DNA of 64,000 nucleotides from CAVVFX01 sp963747535 (GCA_963747535.1 CAVVFX010000008.1:186001-250000), one strand, 5' to 3'. Shown: positions 35,906-45,145, numbered from the stretch's first letter. Translations and numbers: made by a program. Notes: a model not told the origin generated them from the sequence alone.

Positions 35906-38155
35906 TTAGCGTTCTTGCAACATGATGGTGCTGCGGCGCTGGCTTCTCTGGACAAAAAGCAGCCAGTTGCGCGATGGGTCAACGGAAATGCCGGGTGTTC
36001 CAACTAGCAACTGGTTGGGAATAGTTGCCAGTTCCTGAATTTTTCGGGTCTTTACATTAAAGGACTCTAACTTGTGGAGCACGTTTTCCTGGCGGGCGAA
36101 GTAAATTACATCTCCCGAAAGCGTCCAATAGCGGCCCAGGAAGATATCCACAAGACCAGGCACCGGCTCGGGATTACCGCCGGCGAGGGGCATTTGCCAG
36201 AGACCTCCGTGGCCGCGCTGCATATATAACGTCTGCCCATCGGAAGATTCGGTGGCGTCGATAAAGGTGATCTGGGTTAACTGAACTGATTGTCCCGAGT
36301 CCCAGGCCTGTTTCCATAGTTGATCCTTGCCACCACGCAAGGAGCAGAAGTAGAGCCACCGTCCATCGCTCGACCAGGTCGGCGCGTACTCCTTCGCGAT
36401 AATGTTATTCAGGCGGTGTAGGTTGCCGCCGTCGGCGTCGATGATCCAGATCGAAGTAAGGCCCTTCAGCACCCCGTCAAAAGCCAGTCGCCTACCGTCG
36501 GGCGACCATCGGGGCGTGCCCGCGGACGACCCCTTAAACTCCGTAAGTTGTTTTACGTTCAAACTATCGCTGTCCGCGATCCAGATCTGCGCGGTCCCTG
36601 TCCGATACGAGATGAAGGCGATCCTTTTACCATCCGGCGAATAAGTCGGGCTGCTATCCTCCGCAGCGGACGTTATAAAGGGTTCTGCCGGAGGGGGCGG
36701 CATACTCCCGGAAATTGCGAGACGCCAGATCCCCGCGTCGCTGGCCGGCTCCACAAATGCGAGCCTGTGGCCGTCTCGCGAAATGTCCGGCCAAACTGGT
36801 TGCGCTCCTCCGGCGGAAAAAGACCGCGAGTTGCCGCCGGAACGCGAAATCTGCCAGAGATGGAAGTTTCCTCCGCGGTTGGAACTATATAGAATGTCGC
36901 GGTCATCGAGCCACGCCAAGCCCTGAATCTGATGGCTGTCAAACGTCAACCGCATGGGCTGGCCGCCCGCCGCGGGCACTACATAGAGGTCGCAGGAATT
37001 GCTGCCCCAGATCCGCGCGAAGGCTACATAGCGGCCCGAAGGAGAGATTCTCGGACTAACATCGCCGATCTCCGCAGGAGGAACCGTGAGCGACTCCTTG
37101 CGGCCGTCCCTATAGATTTTCAGGATTCCGTAGGGACGGTTTTGCTCGGTCGTACCCGTTGCGAGGAGATAGGAGCCATCCGGGGACCAAACTGGACCTC
37201 CTGCGCCGTTTTGCTCCGGTTCTTCCGGGTGCCACCGGTTCACGGATGGCGGCAACACAGCGATGATCTTTTCGACTCCTCCTACCGAAGGGATGGTCAT
37301 CACCTGCGTCCTTTCCGGCGATACGCGAAGGAATGCGATCTGGCGCCCATCAGGCGACCAGGCCGGATCGATGTCGTGTGCGGCGTTGTCGGTCAGCCGG
37401 TGGGGTGTTCCACCCTCGATCGACTTGACGTAGATATCGAAATTCTTCCGGTTCTCATCCCACGAATACGCGATCTGCTTGCCGTCGGGGGAGAACGCCG
37501 GGCTGGTTTCCAAACCGGCATTTCCAGCCAGCGGAAGTACGGGAAACGATCGAGGAGGTTTGGCTGCATTGACGAAGTAAATGCCCAAAGCGACTGCTAT
37601 CAACACGATGGCCGAGGCGCCGGCGATCCATACGAAGCGCAGTCTCTGCCGGGTCTCGGCCGGCGCCAAACCTGTAAGTTTCTGTTCCACGGGGACGCTG
37701 ACGGCGACTTCCGAATCAGGCTGAGATGGTTGCACTACCGCGGAAGCTGCCGGAACATCGGCCGCACGCTTAGACAACGCAGGTATGTAACTCCCCTTCT
37801 CCAGCCAGATCAAGACCTCATCGGACTTGCCCTCATGAAGGTAATACTCACTCAGCTTGCTTCTGAGCCGGCGCATCTCGACCCGCACGACCGGATCCTG
37901 TTTGCAATCGTAGCTCGGCGGCCGGTCAAACACTTCCACGCCGATTAAGGACTCTTTTAAGAAGTCCTGGTTTCCGCCAAGGACGGCCTCTACCACGAAT
38001 CCGAGCAGTTTTTTTATCCGTTCCGAGCGGACGAAAGGGTCAGAATTCTGGATCTTTGCGAGTTCCGCGCGCACTTCGTTCGGACCTGGCAGAGGCTCAC
38101 TGGAGACGCGCCGGGAGGGATCGTTGTCTTTTGGCGCGGATGGCACAGGAGACAT
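35906..38155 (-). CDS. DNA-binding-domain / PD40 beta-propeller membrane protein (paralogue 2)
   Basis: 749 residues, a close paralogue of the protein encoded at 25606-27858: same start (MSPVPSAPKDN), same regulator-like domain (SDPFVRSERIKKLLGFVVEA, LKESLIGVEVFDRPPSYDCK), same membrane helix (WIAGASAIVLIAVALGIYFV), same PD40 propeller and same last residues (RRSTIMLQER). Even the 30-odd bases upstream of both ATGs are similar (GGCACGTGCTACACTGTTGT), so the whole unit was duplicated. The two copies are in inverted orientation around the giant-protein operon; this copy reads in the same direction as the operon and lies just upstream of it, divergent from the MliC-like gene. Confidence 0.8.
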   Translation of the reverse strand: MSPVPSAPKDNDPSRRVSSEPLPGPNEVRAELAKIQNSDPFVRSERIKKLLGFVVEAVLGGNQDFLKESLIGVEVFDRPPSYDCKQDPVVRVEMRRLRSKLSEYYLHEGKSDEVLIWLEKGSYIPALSKRAADVPAASAVVQPSQPDSEVAVSVPVEQKLTGLAPAETRQRLRFVWIAGASAIVLIAVALGIYFVNAAKPPRSFPVLPLAGNAGLETSPAFSPDGKQIAYSWDENRKNFDIYVKSIEGGTPHRLTDNAAHDIDPAWSPDGRQIAFLRVSPERTQVMTIPSVGGVEKIIAVLPPSVNRWHPEEPEQNGAGGPVWSPDGSYLLATGTTEQNRPYGILKIYRDGRKESLTVPPAEIGDVSPRISPSGRYVAFARIWGSNSCDLYVVPAAGGQPMRLTFDSHQIQGLAWLDDRDILYSSNRGGNFHLWQISRSGGNSRSFSAGGAQPVWPDISRDGHRLAFVEPASDAGIWRLAISGSMPPPPAEPFITSAAEDSSPTYSPDGKRIAFISYRTGTAQIWIADSDSLNVKQLTEFKGSSAGTPRWSPDGRRLAFDGVLKGLTSIWIIDADGGNLHRLNNIIAKEYAPTWSSDGRWLYFCSLRGGKDQLWKQAWDSGQSVQLTQITFIDATESSDGQTLYMQRGHGGLWQMPLAGGNPEPVPGLVDIFLGRYWTLSGDVIYFARQENVLHKLESFNVKTRKIQELATIPNQLLVGTPGISVDPSRNWLLFVQRSQRRSTIMLQER

Positions 38156-38275
38156 GACAACCGGTAGAACAACAGTGTAGCACGTGCCTCTTGCCGGGCT
38201 GAAAGAAGGGGTGTTATACCCATTCTTACTTTTGTTGCATCGATTTGAAGTGTTTCATAGAAGCAGGAACTGACT

Positions 38276-38710
38276 ATGACTTTCAACCGTTTCTCTTCTT
38301 TCAGCGCCCTGGCCAGACACGCACAGGCCAAGGCAGCCTTCGCGGCCACTGCGTTGGCCGTTTCAATGTGCGTTTCCGTGGCTTCAGCGAATGATCTCAC
38401 CATTCACCTGCCGGACAATCCGTCCGTGTCCCGCCAGACCGTCGAATACCAGTGCGACGCGAAGGGACCCGACATAGGCGTCCCGTCCGGCCCGTTTTCG
38501 GTCGAGTACATTAACGGTGGTGGGAACAGCCTCGTGGTTGTTCCCGTCTCCGGCAAGGGCTTGATCTTTTCGAGTGTTATCTCTGCATCGGGAGTCCGTT
38601 ACACGGCCCAGCAATATACGTGGTGGGACGCCAAAGGAACCGTTACCCTGTCGTCCGATTCGATGAGCGGGAAGATACAGTCGTCCTGCTCTCGCGTAAA
38701 CCACAAATAG
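38276..38710 (+). CDS. MliC-like C-type lysozyme inhibitor, exported
   Basis: A 144-residue protein with a signal peptide (AAFAATALAVSMCVSVASA). The mature part matches the MliC/PliC lysozyme-inhibitor fold: VEYQCDAKG early, FSVEYINGGGNSLVVVPVSG, then ISASGVRYTAQQYTWWDAKG, the last being the SASG.RY....WW.KG loop that plugs the lysozyme active site. It would protect peptidoglycan from host or predator lysozyme in the periplasm. There is no lipobox, so it is periplasmic or secreted, not membrane-anchored. AGCAGGA lies 7 nt before the start. Confidence 0.8.
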   Translation: MTFNRFSSFSALARHAQAKAAFAATALAVSMCVSVASANDLTIHLPDNPSVSRQTVEYQCDAKGPDIGVPSGPFSVEYINGGGNSLVVVPVSGKGLIFSSVISASGVRYTAQQYTWWDAKGTVTLSSDSMSGKIQSSCSRVNHK

Positions 38711-39085
38711 CCCGGAGCGCATTACCGCATTGGCAACAACTCTACGAGTTGAGCGATCTCGACCCGAGTGGCCGGTACCCAGAGGCTACGCATCCTTAAG
38801 CGTCGCTACCGGTCACCGGGTGAGCATCCTTCCCAGTACTGCACCGCCGTGGCGCGTGACGCTGACCGTGGCATGGTGAGAATTGCGATTACCGACATGA
38901 ACGAACAAAATATCATGCAAAGATTGAAGGCCGGCGTGCGCCGGTTTCAGGCCGGAGGGCACTCCGAGCGCGCCGGCGATGAAATTGGCGCGGGCGATGC
39001 CCCGATTGCCGGGGATGGCCGGAGAGAATTTACTTCCGACAATAACGGCGATCGAGTTGCGGCAGAAGGCCTCTGAGCGGTTAAT
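38711..39085. other. Intergenic region without recognisable gene
   Basis: Between the MliC-like and bestrophin genes. Open frames exist on both strands (about 100 codons) but neither shows a family pattern or ribosome site. Nothing else seen. Confidence 0.4.
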
Positions 39086-39985
39086 ATGCTGGTTGCCAAC
39101 AAGCCCCGCTTTCGCCGCTTGATCCAATACTTTGGACTGCCTGTCGTCTCATTGATCGTCTGGGACCTGTTGGTTGTCGTCGCCTTCAAAATATGGGGCT
39201 GGCATTGGGTGGCTTCCGAGCATATCCCACTGGCGCTCTATGGCTCTGCCATCAGCATCGTGGTGGCCTTTCGAAACAACACGGCTTATTCACGCTGGTG
39301 GGAGGCGAGGACAATCTGGGGCCAGATCGTCAACAACAGCCGGAATCTGGCACGTCAGGTCTGTGGCGCCTTCCACGCCCCACCTGTCGCGGTGGCGATC
39401 GGCCGCGAGATCGTGTATCGCCAGATTGCATTCGCACATGCGCTGCGGCAGCAGCTCCGCGGGCTTGACCCGATCGCCGAAATCAGCCATCTGGTCGACG
39501 GCCCGGATCTCGCCGCGCTTCGTTCCCAGAAGAATGTGCCCTTGGCCCTGCAGCGGCAGATTGGCTCCATGCTGCGCTGCGCCCGGCAACGGGACTGGAT
39601 TGATCCCTGGGAATGGCAGTCCATCGACCGCACCCTGGGCGAGTTGATGGCATCGCAGGGCGCTACGGAGCGGATCAAGAACACTCCCTTGCCGAGACAG
39701 TACGACTTCTTCGTGATGACGTTCGTGCTGGCTTACTGCTTGCTCCTGCCGGTTGGAATGGTGACGCGTCTCGGCTGGTTTACACCGCTGGGATCGACCG
39801 TGGTGGGAATCATATTTCTCGCCATGGACAGGATTGGCCGCAGCCTGGAAGATCCGTTCACCAACGACGTCTATGACGTGCCGCTGACGGCTATGACCAG
39901 GACCATTGAAATCAACCTGCGCCAGATGCTCGAAGAAACGCAGTTGCCCGAAACTCCCAAGCCCGTCGACGGCGTGCTGTGGTGA
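39086..39985 (+). CDS. Bestrophin-family anion channel
   Basis: A 299-residue membrane protein of the bestrophin/RFP-TM family, pentameric anion (chloride or bicarbonate) channels of the inner membrane. Signature segments: FGLPVVSLIVWDLLVVVAFK (helix 1), VVAFRNNTAYSRWWEARTIW, YDFFVMTFVLAYCLLLPVGM and DRIGRSLEDPFTNDVYDVPL. The length is typical for bacterial members. The ATG at 39086 is the likely start; the ribosome site is weak. Its stop codon abuts the stop of a hydrolase remnant on the other strand. Confidence 0.85.
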   Translation: MLVANKPRFRRLIQYFGLPVVSLIVWDLLVVVAFKIWGWHWVASEHIPLALYGSAISIVVAFRNNTAYSRWWEARTIWGQIVNNSRNLARQVCGAFHAPPVAVAIGREIVYRQIAFAHALRQQLRGLDPIAEISHLVDGPDLAALRSQKNVPLALQRQIGSMLRCARQRDWIDPWEWQSIDRTLGELMASQGATERIKNTPLPRQYDFFVMTFVLAYCLLLPVGMVTRLGWFTPLGSTVVGIIFLAMDRIGRSLEDPFTNDVYDVPLTAMTRTIEINLRQMLEETQLPETPKPVDGVLW

Positions 39986-40081
39986 TCAGAGTCTCAGCCA
40001 TCCGCCAAGTGCCTGCGTGACGGCTTCTGGTTGCTCCAGCGGTGTGAAATGCGCACCAGCGCTCGCAACCCCCTAACGGTC
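39986..40081 (-). pseudogene. Alpha/beta hydrolase C-terminal remnant (left side of inversion)
   Basis: Reads GAHFTPLEQPEAVTQALGGW LRL then TGA. This is the catalytic-His strand and last helix of alpha/beta hydrolases (GHF.PLEQPEAV..ALR.WL). It directly follows, in the same frame after one stop, the truncated amidohydrolase on the minus strand. The matching N-terminal part is at 48462-48898 on the plus strand. Confidence 0.6.
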
Positions 40082-40504
40082 GCCGGATTTGGTTCGTACG
40101 GACATGCCGATGTTTTTCCAGATTTTAACGGCAATGGCACCGTCACGGAATTGCTGTTGCAAACCGGCGATGGTGCCGCCGGCAAAATCGACGTGGTCCC
40201 AGAGGCGCGCGTCGAACGATCCAGCCCAGGCGATGCAGCCACCACTTTCCCGACTGATTTCCGCGGTCCCACGCAATTGCTGCTCCAGGTCGGAAGGGTC
40301 ATTTCCTGTCGCGCGCGAAACGCAAATGCTGAGGGTCTTCCAGCGCGCCGCTTGCATTCCTGCGATCATCGGGCGGCTCATCCGATTGAGATGGACGTGA
40401 GTGTCAATGCGTTCGAAAGAGGGCGCGTCTTGCGCCGAAGCCAAGGCCGCCCACATTAAGAACAGCCATCGACGTCTGGTGAACAGAACAAGCGGTTGAG
40501 TCAT
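40082..40504 (-). pseudogene. Amidohydrolase 5' half (signal peptide and N-terminal barrel)
   Basis: 141 codons: N-terminal hydrophobic leader (FTRRRWLFLMWAALASAQ), metal-binding IDTHVHL, and up to VKIWKNIGMSVRTKSG, where the amidohydrolase similarity stops at 40082. The 3' half, beginning GQYLKADDSVFLPIYE, is on the plus strand at 48899-49549. The paralogue at 50001-51185 spans the same point without interruption. It starts 20 bp after pfkB with a ribosome site GAAGGT, so it was the third gene of the agaS-pfkB operon. Confidence 0.75.
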
Positions 40505-40524
40505 TGTTCTTTACCTTCAATTTG

Positions 40525-41469
40525 TTATCGGGCCGTGCTCGTTTTGCCCGCCAGCTGCACCCCCAGGTACTGTCGTACCTCTTTTTCATCAGGTTGCTTC
40601 GCCGTTCCTCCCAGCCCGCGGGTGGACAACGCGCCGCACGCCGCCGCGAAACGAAGGCAATCCGCCACCACGTCTCCGCGAGTCCACCGGTAAAGGAAGC
40701 CGGCGTTGAAGGAATCGCCGGCGCCGGTGGTATCAACAACGTCCACCGGGAAAGCCGGCATTCGGATCCATTCCTGCCGATGCCAGGCCAGGCAACCTTC
40801 GGCACCCAACTTCGCCACTACTAGCGTACGTCCGTTACTCAGCTTGCGGATACCTTCTTCAATGTTGCGGCAACCGCTGATGCCCTGGAGTTCCGACTCG
40901 TTCGGGAGGAACACATCGACCTCTGTGAGGGTTTCGAGCAAGTCCTGAGACCATTGCTCGGAGGGGTCGTATCCGGGATCAAGGGAAGTTGTTAAACCAG
41001 CCCGTCGGGCAGCCGCAAAGCGGTCCCTCAGACCGGCCCGCAAGCCCTTCTGAAGGAACCAGGAGGAAACGTGGAAATGATCGTGCCCTCCGAACACGGC
41101 ATCGGGTAGATCATCTGCCCGCAAAGCGGCAATCGCTCCGGGGTAGGTCACCAGCGCACGGTCGCTCGCGGACGTGATCGAAACCGTAATTCCCGTCTTC
41201 AGATCGGCCCGTCGCTGTACGCGCGAGACATCTACGCCGGCTCGCCGAAGTGCGTCCGTACAGTAGTCTCCGTAATAATCAGCACCCACCACCGCCGCAA
41301 AAGTCACCGGGACCCCCAACCTTGCCAATCCTGTCGCACATATCGCGGAGGAACTGCCCAGCGCCAAATCCAGGTCCTCAGCCAGGACTTCTTTTCCGGG
41401 CTCCGGGAAAAACCTGCAACTGCGCAAAATAAGATCAGGATTCAGCTCTCCTGCGACGAACGCCCTCAC
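40525..41469 (-). CDS. PfkB-family carbohydrate kinase
   Basis: A 314-residue ribokinase/PfkB sugar kinase. N-terminal FVAGELNPDLIL, glycine-rich LALGSSSAICATGLARLGVP, and the C-terminal PfkB signature DTTGAGDSFNAGFLYRWTRG with catalytic Asp. The GTG start at 41469 overlaps the stop of agaS (GTGA), so the two are translationally coupled. In such a context the likely substrate is a tagatose-6-phosphate or related ketose phosphate, but the exact sugar is inference. Members of the family cannot be separated by motif alone. Confidence 0.85.
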   Translation of the reverse strand: MRAFVAGELNPDLILRSCRFFPEPGKEVLAEDLDLALGSSSAICATGLARLGVPVTFAAVVGADYYGDYCTDALRRAGVDVSRVQRRADLKTGITVSITSASDRALVTYPGAIAALRADDLPDAVFGGHDHFHVSSWFLQKGLRAGLRDRFAAARRAGLTTSLDPGYDPSEQWSQDLLETLTEVDVFLPNESELQGISGCRNIEEGIRKLSNGRTLVVAKLGAEGCLAWHRQEWIRMPAFPVDVVDTTGAGDSFNAGFLYRWTRGDVVADCLRFAAACGALSTRGLGGTAKQPDEKEVRQYLGVQLAGKTSTAR

Positions 41470-42719
41470 TTCGTCGTGCCCTGAGCCGCGTGGATTCGAA
41501 ACTCGCCCACCACGCGGCTGATGACGCCTTTCTCGGAGGGACAGTCCGGCTGCAGACCTTCCTCACGGCAGCGGTGAAAACCTAAAATCTGCCCGATCAT
41601 AACGTCGAGCAATGCCAGATCAGAGTCGTCAAAGCCGGGTCCCGGAGATTTATAAGAGACCGCGAGGTCGGAACTGTTGCACAGGCCGGCGCCTGCGTCT
41701 TCCAGGCCAACCACCAATTTGCGGGCTCCCAGCTTCTTCGCGTCCAGTTCCGCGATCAAGTCGCGTTCATAGGCGCGGACCAGCGGGTCAGAAGAAAGAA
41801 AGCAAACCACCAGAGTACGTTCGTCGACGAAGCACATGGGACCATGCCGCAGACCCAAATAAGTTTCCGCCATCGTCGCGACCTTGCCGCCCGTCATTTC
41901 CAGCAGTTTGAGAGCCGCTTCCCGGGCAGCTCCGAACCGGCATCCGTCCCCCAGAAACACCATACGTTGGATGTCGCCCGAAACAAAGTTGCTCAAAAGG
42001 TCGGGCCACGCAGTGAGTATCCGTCGTGCCGCGAAATCCAGCCGGCCGGCCAGCGCAGCGTACTGCTCGGGCCTACTCAGATAGCCCAGGAAACGCGCGC
42101 TGAGAGCTAAATTTGTGAAGCTGCTGGTCATGACCAGGCTCCGGTCGTGAACTTCGTCACTCAGGGAAACTACTCGAACCCGCGCGTTTTCACCAAACTG
42201 GCGTGCAAGTCTTCCTTTCGAGTTGCAGGTGAGGATCAGATGCCTGGTGCGCGGTTCTGTTTCGAGCAGTTTGTGCACCGCTGCCGGGCTCTCCGGACTC
42301 TCACCGGATCTCGCCAGCGAAACCAACAGCGTAGGCTCGCCCGCTACCGAGGCACTGGCGCCCAGGAGGAACGCGCCGCTGCCTTGAACCTCCACAGGCA
42401 GGCCCAGATCCCGGCGGAGCGCCGGTGCGACGCATTCCCCCACATACTGAGAACTCCCGGAGCCGGTCAAAACGATTCGTTCGCAACCTTGCAGGATGTC
42501 GCTGATTTCGGCGCGGCGTTCGTTCATCCGCCGGGCGGTTTCAGGCCAGGTAGCCGGTTGCTGGCAGATCTCCCGAATAGTATGACGGTAACCGTCTAAG
42601 GGATCCTGATCAGAGTCGCGCAGAGTTGCGGAAAAACGTCCGCCTGCTTTGGATAGCGTACGAAGCCACTCCCGAACATGGGTGTAAGGCAGCAAACTGG
42701 GGTGCGATTCGGATACCAT
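41466..42719 (-). CDS. agaS: AgaS-type SIS-domain sugar isomerase/deaminase
   Basis: A 417-residue protein with two SIS (phosphosugar-binding) domains: RIVLTGSGSSQYVGECVAPA, LLVSLARSGESPESPAAVHK, and a second domain with RMVFLGDGCRFGAAREAALK and ETYLGLRHGPMCF. This is the AgaS group, which deaminates/isomerises galactosamine-6-phosphate to tagatose-6-phosphate. The length is slightly above the usual 380-390 residues. First gene of the operon agaS-pfkB-amidohydrolase(broken). The divergent DeoR-type gene is its likely repressor. Confidence 0.82.
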   Translation of the reverse strand: MVSESHPSLLPYTHVREWLRTLSKAGGRFSATLRDSDQDPLDGYRHTIREICQQPATWPETARRMNERRAEISDILQGCERIVLTGSGSSQYVGECVAPALRRDLGLPVEVQGSGAFLLGASASVAGEPTLLVSLARSGESPESPAAVHKLLETEPRTRHLILTCNSKGRLARQFGENARVRVVSLSDEVHDRSLVMTSSFTNLALSARFLGYLSRPEQYAALAGRLDFAARRILTAWPDLLSNFVSGDIQRMVFLGDGCRFGAAREAALKLLEMTGGKVATMAETYLGLRHGPMCFVDERTLVVCFLSSDPLVRAYERDLIAELDAKKLGARKLVVGLEDAGAGLCNSSDLAVSYKSPGPGFDDSDLALLDVMIGQILGFHRCREEGLQPDCPSEKGVISRVVGEFRIHAAQGTTK

Positions 42720-42995
42720 AATGAAAGTAAAAATAGTATAGCATTTTATTGTTGTTTTGACTTTCTATATCTTGCGTTTCGCGTGGTTCGAGGTCAGGCC
42801 GGACTTGATTAAACCCGGCACGGATGCCTGTTTCCGATTCATTTTCTAATGCAGTGAACCCGGTTCACCTGCGGCGAGCAGCATGACAGAACGGTCGTCT
42901 GGATTTCACTTGCTTTGACTTTTTTCGGAGCCGTGTGGGAAATCATTTAGACTGGTGTGGTGAAACGCATAGCGCCACCACCCCGGCGAGACCCT
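42720..42995. promoter_or_regulatory. Divergent control region with repeated TTTGACTTT, candidate repressor sites
   Basis: AT-rich intergenic region between agaS and the DeoR-type gene. It has two copies of TTTGACTTT (near 42755 and 42913), each followed by a T-rich or TTTCG stretch, plus ATGAAAGTAAAA close to agaS. DeoR/AgaR-type repressors bind tandem TTTC-rich repeats, so these are candidate operators; the match is weak. Confidence 0.35.
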
Positions 42996-43763
42996 ATGTT
43001 AGCGGAAGAGCGACGTCAAAAGGTCCGGGAGATAATCGAAGAAAAAGGGAAGATCACCGTTGAGGACATCGTCGGGACGTTCAGCATCTCGGCGGTCACC
43101 GCGCGGTCTGACCTGGATGTTCTCGCCACAAGGGGAGAGGTGATGCGGTCTCACGGAGGGGCAGTTCGCCAGTTGAACGCGGTCGTCGATTATCCGCTCC
43201 GTTTCAAAGAAAGTATTCACCACGCCGAAAAGGTTCGAATTGGCCATGCCGCGGTACAACTGATTCGGCCGCACCATAGTGTGATCCTGGACTCGGGAAC
43301 CACCACAGCCCAAATCGCCCGCCAGATCAAAGCTGCCCGAATACATCCTCTTACAGTGATTACCAATGCTCTCAACGTGGCTTACGAGTTAGCCGAGACC
43401 GAGGGCATTACCCTGATTGTGATTGGCGGCATTCTCCGGCCGGCTTCGAGTTCCATGGTTGGCCCACAGGCGGAACGCATGCTCCAGGATCTGCATGCCG
43501 ACCACCTCTTCCTCGGCGTCGATGGCTTACAGCCCGATGTCGGATACTGTACGCCGGATATTCTAGAGGCGCAATTGAACGGCATGATGATTCGTATCGC
43601 GAGCGAGGTGACCGTGGTTGCCGATGCCAGCAAATTTGGACGACACAGCCTTTCTCTCATCGGGACAATCGAGTGTGCCCGGCGCATTATCACGGATGGG
43701 CGTGTCGGTCCGCAAATCGTCGAGGATCTGCGGGCCAAGGGCGTCGAGGTCGTCATCGTGTGA
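42996..43763 (+). CDS. DeoR/GlpR-family transcriptional regulator (AgaR-like)
   Basis: About 255 residues from the ATG at 42996 (MLAEERRQKVREIIEEKG), the usual start for this family; a GTG 13 codons upstream is possible. N-terminal DeoR helix-turn-helix (ITVEDIVGTFSISAVTARSD LDVL ... RSHGGAV) and C-terminal sugar-phosphate sensor domain with HHSVILDSGTTTAQIARQIK, TVITNALNVAYELA, and VVADASKFGRHSL. The sensor domain binds a phosphorylated sugar. Divergent from agaS-pfkB, so the likely role is repression of that operon until the amino-sugar phosphate accumulates. Confidence 0.82.
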   Translation: MLAEERRQKVREIIEEKGKITVEDIVGTFSISAVTARSDLDVLATRGEVMRSHGGAVRQLNAVVDYPLRFKESIHHAEKVRIGHAAVQLIRPHHSVILDSGTTTAQIARQIKAARIHPLTVITNALNVAYELAETEGITLIVIGGILRPASSSMVGPQAERMLQDLHADHLFLGVDGLQPDVGYCTPDILEAQLNGMMIRIASEVTVVADASKFGRHSLSLIGTIECARRIITDGRVGPQIVEDLRAKGVEVVIV

Positions 43764-45018
43764 CGATTAACCGTCCAGCGAAAAGCTTGCCCTCGGATTC
43801 GACTAGTTCCCCCCCTTTTCTCGACGCTGTATTCTGGGAAGCTTCAGATAATCGCAGCAGAGACTTGAGATACAGTGTCTGGCTCGCCGTGCTATCGGCA
43901 TCCTCGACCTGCGAGAGAAGAGCGGCCCGATCGGCCGGCTTCAGATTGCGAATCTGCGCGAGTTGCTTCTGGTACAACTCCCGCACAGCGCTCATCGATT
44001 GCGGCTTTGTCGGACCGTTTCCTACAGCCGCGCAGTAGTTCAGGCTGCACATCGACATCGCCAGATCCTGATCGACTTCCGTTATGTACCCGTCGCCATT
44101 GAGGTCGCACGCAGGACCGCAGGCACTTTGCTGAACGGGCCTGGCAAGGTCGTGCTGCATGATCGTGAGATCGGCCGAGTCGACAAATCCGTCTCCGTTC
44201 ACATCGCCGGGGGCGGGAATGACCAGTACCAACAACTGGGCCGTGTTATTGCCCGGCTGGGTATCGTCGGCATACTGGTTCACCTGCGCCGTCAACTGGT
44301 GAATTCCGAGCGTCTGCGGGGTCCAGTTGAAGGTTTCGCTGGTGCCTTGAGTCCCGACGCCCTGGAGAATCTTCGACGCAATCACCTCGGGTTGGGTATT
44401 GGCGAACGTCTGATCGGTGACGGGTCAACGGTTCTCTCTCACGGCGAGCAGCTTCTTCGGCGCCACCGAAGTCGCGAAGGGATCGAGCGCACCTCCTCCC
44501 ACCTGGCAGTTCGCCATCGGCTCCCTGGATGGTCGGCCAGGAATTGAAGTCCCGAAGATCGAATATATTGGCGACGATGGCATTGTAGGCTACACCCGGA
44601 TTGTCGATGCGGGGGTTCAGTGTGTAGGTCCAGCCAGCCGTCAGCGGCGCCGTCGTACAGCCGCAACATACGTAGTGTTGGGTTCGAAGGGGGTGATGGA
44701 CCACGGGTTGGGGTTCTGCGCCAGGCTGCCGCCCCTATTAACAAATGCAGGCATGGTGGTCTCATTCGAGCCTGCCTGTCCAGGAGCAAAGGCCGGCATT
44801 CCTTTGATGGGATAGATGGTCGCGTCGCCCGGCTTGGCGATCGGATTGACGGCTCCGGCGCAATATTGAGGAGTCCTGGTTGAGCACGGGAAAGCCGGAA
44901 TCTGCGCGTTGGTGTGTCCGGCCGATGCCTCCAACAGCCACGCACTCCCAAAATGCGATTCCACCAAGTTTTTCTCTTCGAAACAATGACTTAGGCTGGG
45001 GTATTCCTCCCCTTCCAA
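43753..45018 (-). pseudogene. Dockerin-containing secreted protein, decayed
   Basis: Minus-strand remnant in several frames. One frame gives GDATIYPIKGMPAFAPGQAG and NPNPWSITPFEPNTTYVAA; another LTAGWTYTLNPRIDNPGVAY; a third, after an in-frame stop near 44430, continues KILQGVGTQGTSETFNWTPQ and a dockerin-type calcium repeat pair GDVNGDGFVDSADLTIMQHD and CDLNGDGYITEVDQDLAMSM, then a helical tail. The N-terminal signal is missing. The 3' end overlaps the DeoR-type gene by 11 bp. Confidence 0.6.
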
Positions 45019-45140
45019 GCAAGATCCCGGTCCTTGCGGCCCGAGGTTGCATACCGCCGTCCTACGCTTTCTTACCTCGTCGAGGCACGGTTCTCTCTGC
45101 TACTTTTTTCTTGAAATGCAAATCGCCAACGAAGGAGAAA
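44984..45140 (+). promoter_or_regulatory. Promoter/leader block of the GH28 operon, shared with the giant-protein operon
   Basis: CAATGACTT..GCTGGGGTAT at 44984, TCCTACGCTTTCTTACCT at 45060-45077, TTTTTTCTTGAAATGCAAA, then GAAGGAG and the ATG at 45146. The same order and spacing occur on the minus strand at 35862-35717. The conservation of separate short blocks with variable bases between points to promoter and 5' UTR elements, not coding sequence. Confidence 0.55.
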
Positions 45141-45145
45141 CTCCA

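Noticed and set aside
36932..37948. Long plus-strand open frame opposite the second propeller paralogue
   Set aside because: Arg-rich, low-complexity reading without motifs; the minus frame is an obvious paralogue of the gene at 25606.
38880..39076. Possible carbonic anhydrase N-terminus (MQRLKAGVRRFQAGG)
   Set aside because: Only a short helix resembles the family; none of the zinc-ligand motifs follow.
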